Shown: positions 58,693 through 64,000 of the stretch, one piece after another
Layout of the letters: the number at the start of each line of letters is the position of its first letter
How positions within the stretch are numbered: position 1 is the first letter of the stretch
Assembly (NCBI GenBank): GCA_030248065.1
Contig: JASAMV010005992.1
Location: forward strand, 1-64,000
Direction: 5' to 3'
Origin: Rhynchonema sp. JSB1_4
Taxonomy: Eukaryota; Nematoda; Chromadorea; Monhysterida; Xyalidae
Length of the DNA stretch: 64,000 nt
Notes under the pieces: model-generated
Databases searched by the model: none
What the model was told of the DNA's origin: nothing
Seen by the model: only the letters and a program-made list of their open reading frames with translations
Position numbers and translations under genes: made by a program

Positions 58693-60713
58693 ATGTCGCT
58701 TCGCTTCACATTCACAACGGTGCTGGTTGTGATGAGTGTTGCGCTGTTGCAGCCAACCAAATGCAACAACTGCGTTGAGCACAAGCGATGGAGCCAAGAT
58801 GAAGAAAAATTATTCAAAAATGGCCCCAGCTATGACAAGAAAATACATTCAACCGTGAAGACCGGCTGTGGCTCCTGTCAATACACCGAATACGTGAGTG
58901 TCAATGGAAATGACAGCAATATTTTGCTCAATTTAGTATTTTGACCTGCATCATAAGGTTTTCTTGAGGCTCACGACTGGCAATGGGTGCGGGATTCTGA
59001 CTGCCCGTGTTTTATTTGTACTGGACGGGACCCGTGCCTACGGCCCGGCTACAGCGCCGCGCCCGTGCCGTGCCACCTCCGCACCTCCGAGGGACGGGGC
59101 CACAGACAGACATACTGTACATACGTCTTCCTGTTTTAGCAGTATAGATTTGCAATTCATCACACTTTGTGGGAAAAACACTTTGCAGGATATATTGTAG
59201 AGTTCACCTCCACCTCAAGCTTAATCAGCATCTTACTACAGTAATTTTATTCATAAAGGCGGTACACCGGCTATTTGTTATTTTACATACAGTACTTCTG
59301 TGTTGTGTTCAGGAAAATTACCACAAGTGATTAGGATAGTCTGAAATGTTCAATTGAGCAAAGGAACGTAATCAGTCATTAGCTGTTATTGATAGCAAAG
59401 TGTACGTATGTATTCAATACATACCGATGATGTACTTTTGTTGTTTGGGTGGAAGAATACAATTGAGCATGTTTTGTACGTTGAGCTACAAGTCATTGGT
59501 GTCTTGCACAGGGTTGGATGAAAAAAAATTTATTATCCGATTTTTTAGAAAAACACTCTGAATTATCTCTGACATCATGTTAGTTGTGAATGTTTTGAGG
59601 GACACAAATGAGAACTTTTCCACTGACTTGCATGTTTGCGTCGATCAGTTTCGATCAAATCGCGTCGGTCATGACTTTGATGACCTCGAAGGTGACTCTG
59701 TGTGTTATATGACAAAGGGAATGCCAACCTCCTGTTTGTGAATTTGTGGATAAATTTGAAGAGAGAGAAAGACTTACAACACACCCATTTTGTGTCACAA
59801 AAAACAGCAAAAACTAATCGACGACCACTCCAAACAGGCGAATAACGTCGAGTGTGTCGACCACGATGGGGTGTCCTACACTAACATGTGACGGGTGTTA
59901 TTGGAATGTTTAGGAAATGTATGAGTCCATCACAATTCACAACACCATTTCAAACTGAAATGTAAGAGCCGCAGGCGATTTTTTTTTGAGAATCATGAGC
60001 TATGAAAGGCATGCCTTTTTACCTTAAAAAAGTGAGAAACTAACGAAAAACGTGAAAAAATAATAAAAAAGTGGACTTACTTTGAAAATTTTAAATTATA
60101 AAAAAGTGTCCAACTTTTTTTTAAATCGTACGGTGCGTGCTTGCCATTTGGTGGCGCGTCAGACAGAACATGTATCGGTGGCGCACAACTTAATTAAATG
60201 CAGCACGAATTAAAATGAACGGCTGTCCAGCGGTTCGTCTTTTTACAGGACAACAACGATTACCAGCGAACATGCAATCCGAAGACCTGTGCCGAGAACA
60301 AGGATTCACAGAAGAAAGAACCGGGCATGGTATGTCCGAGGGTACATGCGCCTTTGAACTTTAAAACGGAAAATTGGTGGAAAATGGGGACTCCGACAAA
60401 CAATAGAAAAGCTCCAATTAGAGCCGCACGCGGGGGGGAGGCCCTATGTACATATTTCATCACGGACGTTTGAGCGGAAAACACCGGCGGCTGTGTAATT
60501 AATCTGAACACTTCGTTGCTCCCAAACTAATCCATTCAATTTTTCTAGAAAGAAAATGTGTGCTGCAACTTTCATGGGTTCGCGAAACTTTGCAACTTTG
60601 ATCTGGAGTCTGCCAACAAAAACAAGAATGCCAACGTCTTCAAAATGAACGTCTGTTTGATGCATGCAGCTGCAGTGATCACAGCCATATTCAACATTCT
60701 AGTTGAATTCTAG
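58693..60713 (+). CDS. Ly6/three-finger-like secreted protein, probable GPI anchor
   Basis: Three exons, 58693-58893, 60249-60329 and 60549-60713, give 148 residues. Residues 1-22 form a signal peptide ending QPTKC; cysteines follow as CNNC, CGSC, TCNPKTC, then CCNFHGFAKLCN, close to the CC...CN ending of Ly6/uPAR domains. The last 20 residues (AAAVITAIFNILVEF) are hydrophobic, as in a GPI signal. Both introns are phase 0. Intron 1 holds a small Helitron and an hAT-like fragment. A snake-toxin-like or nematode-specific cysteine family is an alternative. Confidence 0.72.
59021..59148 (-). mobile_element. small non-autonomous Helitron, copy 2
   Basis: 128 bp with the same ends as 58120-58523, but the 3' CTAG is mutated (CCAG on the minus strand) and the middle is deleted. 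Lies in intron 1 of the Ly6-like gene. Confidence 0.75.
59509..60130 (-). mobile_element. hAT-like element, CAGGGTTGGA family, truncated copy 3
   Basis: It begins CAGGGTTGGATG and its interior matches 48614-49374 in inverse order. The expected CCAACCCTG at the far end is missing. The shared ~200-bp internal frame carries indels between copies, so it is probably not coding. Confidence 0.8.
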
Positions 60714-60779
60714 TTTGAACCTGAGTTTTCCCTCACGAAACAGCGCAGCCAAGTTATAAATTAAGCAATGATAAAACTT

Positions 60780-61023
60780 TATCCGTGCAGTGACTTTAAA
60801 TCTGATTATGCATCCAGTTCTAATACGATGTCCGGAAGAGATAAAGTGCACTGGTTTTAATAAATATCTTAATTCAGAGAGTTATCAATGCATTGGTGCC
60901 CGGTGGACTGAGCTCAGATCTGCACAATTGGAGCCCACAAGGCCCAAACCCACTGTGTGTGAGAGTTATCAAGGCAAACTAGTCATGCAATCCGGTGTTG
61001 TAAATTGCGATAAAACCGAATAA
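60780..61023 (+). CDS. possible cysteine-containing terminal exon
   Basis: A CGTGCAG acceptor-like site at 60789 precedes an open frame with five Cys ending at 61023 (TAA). It is unlike the Ly6 or ShKT patterns and no upstream exon is assigned. Could be chance. Confidence 0.22.
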
Positions 61024-61354
61024 AAAAATTCGAAATGAAAATCGAATTAAATTTAGCTGTGGTGCAGTCCGTGTGCCAGTGACTGACAGAGGCCGTTGGT
61101 GACATTTGCGGCTAAACAATGGATAATGGGAATGATTGGCTGTGCTTGAAATTAGGCGTCGACAATAACGACATTTGAATTGAATGGCCGTACAAATGGA
61201 AGGGAAGGCCTCGAACCGGGACGGGAGAGAGCAAGTGATGGGGCCTGCCGATCACGCACATTGGATCGGAGTTAGTTCCTTCAAAGTTTATTTCACACGA
61301 ATGAGATCAAGTTTGAGCCACAGACTAAATAACAACCCAATTTAAAAACTCATC

Positions 61355-61478
61355 ATGTTGTGCTACTCATCAGTGTTTTGGCTGCTGACAGCAAACATCA
61401 CCTATAATTCCGCCTTAATTGTCACCAACGGGCACCCTAGCGAAATATTGTGCCGAAGGTCAATACGGCGCACAAAGG
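61355..61478 (+). CDS. possible signal-peptide exon
   Basis: An ATG-led frame with a hydrophobic start (FWLLTANITYNSALIV) reaches a strong GTAAGT donor after 41 codons. No partner exon found downstream, where the Helitron at 61614 lies. Confidence 0.25.
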
Positions 61479-61613
61479 TAAGTGCCATGGACGCTAACTT
61501 GGTCACACAGGTATGGCATAAATGCACCGCCAATATGTGAACGGGAACGTGATGAAAGATCACTGCCGGACATCGGCGTTGTTTGAGAAATTACGGTGCG
61601 CTTTAGCAAATTA

Positions 61614-61793
61614 CTAGACGGGGCCCGTGCCTACGGCCCGGCTAAAGCTTCGAGCCCGGGCACCCTGGGCTATCCGAAAACCCGTTAGCATACCCAAAGC
61701 TACCCGTGAAAATTGAACCGTGCCCCCCGAGGGAGGGGGCCACAGACATACATACACACATACATATACGTCTTAATGTTTTAGTGATATAGA
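61614..61793 (-). mobile_element. small non-autonomous Helitron, copy 3
   Basis: 180 bp on the minus strand from TCTATATCAC to a CTAG end with the GGCACGGGCCCCGT hairpin, between A and T. It shares GTTAGCATACCCAAAGCTAC with copy 1. Confidence 0.8.
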
Positions 61794-62198
61794 TTGGGGT
61801 GCCTTCAGACGCGGCTCCGGAAAACACGAAGCCAGACAATTCGGATTTCGAAATTACATGTCGTGGATAACTTCCCATACTCGATTGTTGAAATTTTTCG
61901 CCGGTTAAGTGACTGTGAATGATATGAAATCGCGATTATTTGTTATCTAACTATTGTTTCATGTTATATACAGTACCTGTTGCGTTTTTGCTGGTGAAAG
62001 GCACGTATTTAGCGCGAGCTGACCATTGGTAATTGCAGGTGATCGAAATTTTATCCAGGGCCGCATAAAATGCTCTTATCGTGAAAAAACGGCAAACACA
62101 ATCTGTCCAACACCGATTACGTAATATTCGCATAAATCAAATCTAAACACGACTGCAATGTTAATAAATTTACAAATCTGCAAAAAATATCCCGAAAG

Positions 62199-63056
62199 CT
62201 ATCTTGTATCGCCAGGTCCATAATCGGAGACTAAGAAGTCTTTGCGAACTTTGAGCGTGATGTTGAGTTTCGACGGCGTCTCTTCCAGGTCATCAAGTTC
62301 GTACTGATGCACATAATTGAGTTGCTCGTTTTCGGGCGACGGACGAAGAATTACATCGATTATGTCGCCTTCGTTCACCTGTGAAACATCAGACGGTCAC
62401 AAAATTGCGCTGTGCACGGTGCACTGGCTGGCTGGCACCGATGATGACCTGGGGCACCGACCATAAAGTATGCCAAAACTGTGTTCAGCGTGTGATGCCT
62501 TCTCCACATCTTGTTGGCAATGGGATCGCATTCAAACCATTTTGTCAAACACTACGGTCAAAGACAGGAAAACACCAACCGAAAAATTTTCACTCAAAAT
62601 AGTTTTCAACCCACCCCTTGTGCCTTCTTCGCACGATATCCGTTGACGCGCACCTGACCAGACAGTATGGCTTCTTCGACCTCCCTAAAAAGCCAAACCT
62701 ACTTTGTTTGCCATACTGTTAAAGTTATGCGTGTTTATTAATGCCGCTCTCGAACAATTTGGTTGGTTTCCATCTAATCTGCCGTGTCAACTTCAGTTTT
62801 TTCTTCCCCCCTTGTGAACACTCCTCTTTTATGATCAAAAACTGAGTTCCGATCGATTCGCTACACATAACACACAGCGGGTAGACAGCACCAATAGTTG
62901 TTTTTCAGAAATAAATTTAAAAAAATCATCCACTCACATTTTCGGCTGTCGACTGGCCAAGCGCAGTACGGTATCGAGCCGATTGGTGGCGGCCTCAATC
63001 CGACGTACTTCATAATCGATCACGTTGCCATCGCGGTCGAAACGCGCCTTGGCCAG
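62199..63056 (-). CDS. S4-type RNA-binding protein, MTRES1/C6orf203-like (5' end missing)
   Basis: Three 3' exons join in phase: 62938-63056, 62615-62684, 62199-62378. They encode 122 residues to the stop. The pattern NRLDTVLRLASRQPK, then VEEAILSGQVRVNGYRAKKAQGV and GDIIDVIL is the S4 fold, in which a short basic helix-turn region binds structured RNA. The order and the C-terminal tail match mitochondrial transcription rescue factor 1, which binds mitoribosomal or stalled-translation RNA. The presequence and first exon were not found; a basic frame around 63341-63580 on the same strand is one unproven candidate. Other S4 proteins remain possible. Confidence 0.62.
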
Positions 63057-63877
63057 CTGAACAAACGCGAATGTAGGCGTGATATCAAATTTGGGGGATC
63101 GGATCAGACTCGCTCGCTTTTGTCGAGCCCGATTTTTGCATTAAGAAATTTTGAGGGATGCCGCCAGTTTCGACGAGAGTTAAGGTTGTTGCCGGAGCAA
63201 GCATCAAAAGCTTTCAAGCTGGCTGAAATAAGTTGAATCAGTGAATCTCTTGCACAAATCGAACGCAACCAAAGTCAGGTCCGATCCGATCACTCTAATG
63301 GATGCTTGTAAGTCACAGTACACTTCTGACCTTGTGTCGTTTATTTTTTCAGAAGTAGTCTCACTCCCCCCGGGCGTTTATTGGAAAAATATGGTATGTC
63401 GCACACCACAATACGGAACGGTTTATAAAACACCCGAACCGACCAAGTCGGAAGTACCGTGTAGAACGCGACTGCAACAAGGTGCGTTGTTGACAAGGTA
63501 CTTGGAAGCCAGTATGTGCAGCCGCAGTGAACGAGGCAGAAAGGCCATGCTAGAACCAAGAAATACAAAAATAGCGACATTTTAGACAGATTTAAAAGAT
63601 AACATTTTTGCGCGTCAGACGCATGTATGATTGAAAAGAAAGTGAAACGATATGATTAATCTCCAGTTTTATGGACCACCGTTATGCTGCTGACATGAAC
63701 TTTGCCAATAGCACCAAATCATTTCTAGCCAGCTTCTAACAAATAAGCCACTGAAGGTTGTCCAATAATACAAAAACAAACAAGCGAGATCACAAAGGCA
63801 CAAGCGATATGACCAAGAATCACAGACTGTAATCAAATATCAATCAACCAACATAACAGCACAACAACAGTAACCCA
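63057..63877. other. unresolved region 5' of the S4 gene
   Basis: Open frames of about 80 to 115 codons overlap on both strands at 63241-63585. The plus-strand one begins after a TTTTTTCAG acceptor; the minus-strand one is basic and could hold a mitochondrial presequence. I cannot choose between them. Confidence 0.35.
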
Positions 63878-64000
63878 TTATGTCTGAATCATTTTCTTCT
63901 GCGGATCGTACATGTACCGTTTGAACTCGAGTATGACCCGAATTGGTTCGCGTTTCTCACCGGGCTCTTCAGTCTTGCCTTTTTTCTTCCCCATTGATGT
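63878..64000 (-). CDS. C-terminal or complete small basic frame at the right edge
   Basis: The frame is open from the window end to TAA at 63878: 40 residues, or 38 from the ATG at 63994. It starts MGKKKGK, then an IRVILEFKRYMYDPQKK stretch. I do not recognise it. It may be the last exon of a minus-strand gene lying to the right. Confidence 0.4.
   Translation of the reverse strand, partial: TSMGKKKGKTEEPGEKREPIRVILEFKRYMYDPQKKMIQT

Overview
The window looks like a nematode nuclear genome. Three things point there: TTAGGC (nematode-type telomere) repeats inside two copies of one transposon, a GT92/DUF23-type glycosyltransferase, and a cluster of small secreted ShK-domain (SXC) proteins. Genes are intron-rich (23 coding exons in ARMC8, 19 in AFG3L2) and introns end in TTTTCAG-like acceptors. 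That suits an intron-rich, possibly early-branching nematode, but I cannot name the species. All exon models were built by hand from splice sites, reading phase and remembered protein families; none has transcript support.

Minus strand, from high to low coordinate: an unidentified C-terminal exon at the right edge (63878-64000); a mitochondrial S4-type RNA-binding protein resembling MTRES1/C6orf203, lacking its 5' end (62199-63056); a five-exon, four-helix membrane protein of unknown function (43877-47146); a GT92-type glycosyltransferase (41554-43206); a Schlafen-like AlbA_2 protein (35803-39613); cytoplasmic dynein light intermediate chain (26782-34016); the mitochondrial m-AAA protease AFG3L2 (16157-24316); ARMC8, a CTLH E3-ligase subunit (6719-15560); and pyridoxal kinase (2379-5481). 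Seven of these close as complete reading frames of 811, 852, 513, 318, 494, 303 and 525 residues with matching exon phases.

Plus strand, about 49.9-60.7 kb: short secreted, cysteine-rich genes. Two are compact two-exon ShKT genes. One model joins three ShKT exons, and two further copies of its third exon are scattered nearby. A Ly6-like, probably GPI-anchored protein has a damaged paralogue upstream. Every ShKT exon is bounded by phase-1 introns, so the array can grow by exon duplication.

Between and inside the genes lie many non-autonomous transposons. Several have exact 8-bp target duplications and inverted termini (hAT-like). Others are a TA-flanked MITE, three small Helitrons and two long foldback hairpins. 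Nested insertions are clear in Schlafen-like intron 1 and at 58.1-58.5 kb. Two tRNA-like sequences with intact pol III boxes but an abnormal anticodon region sit at 1.5-2.0 kb.
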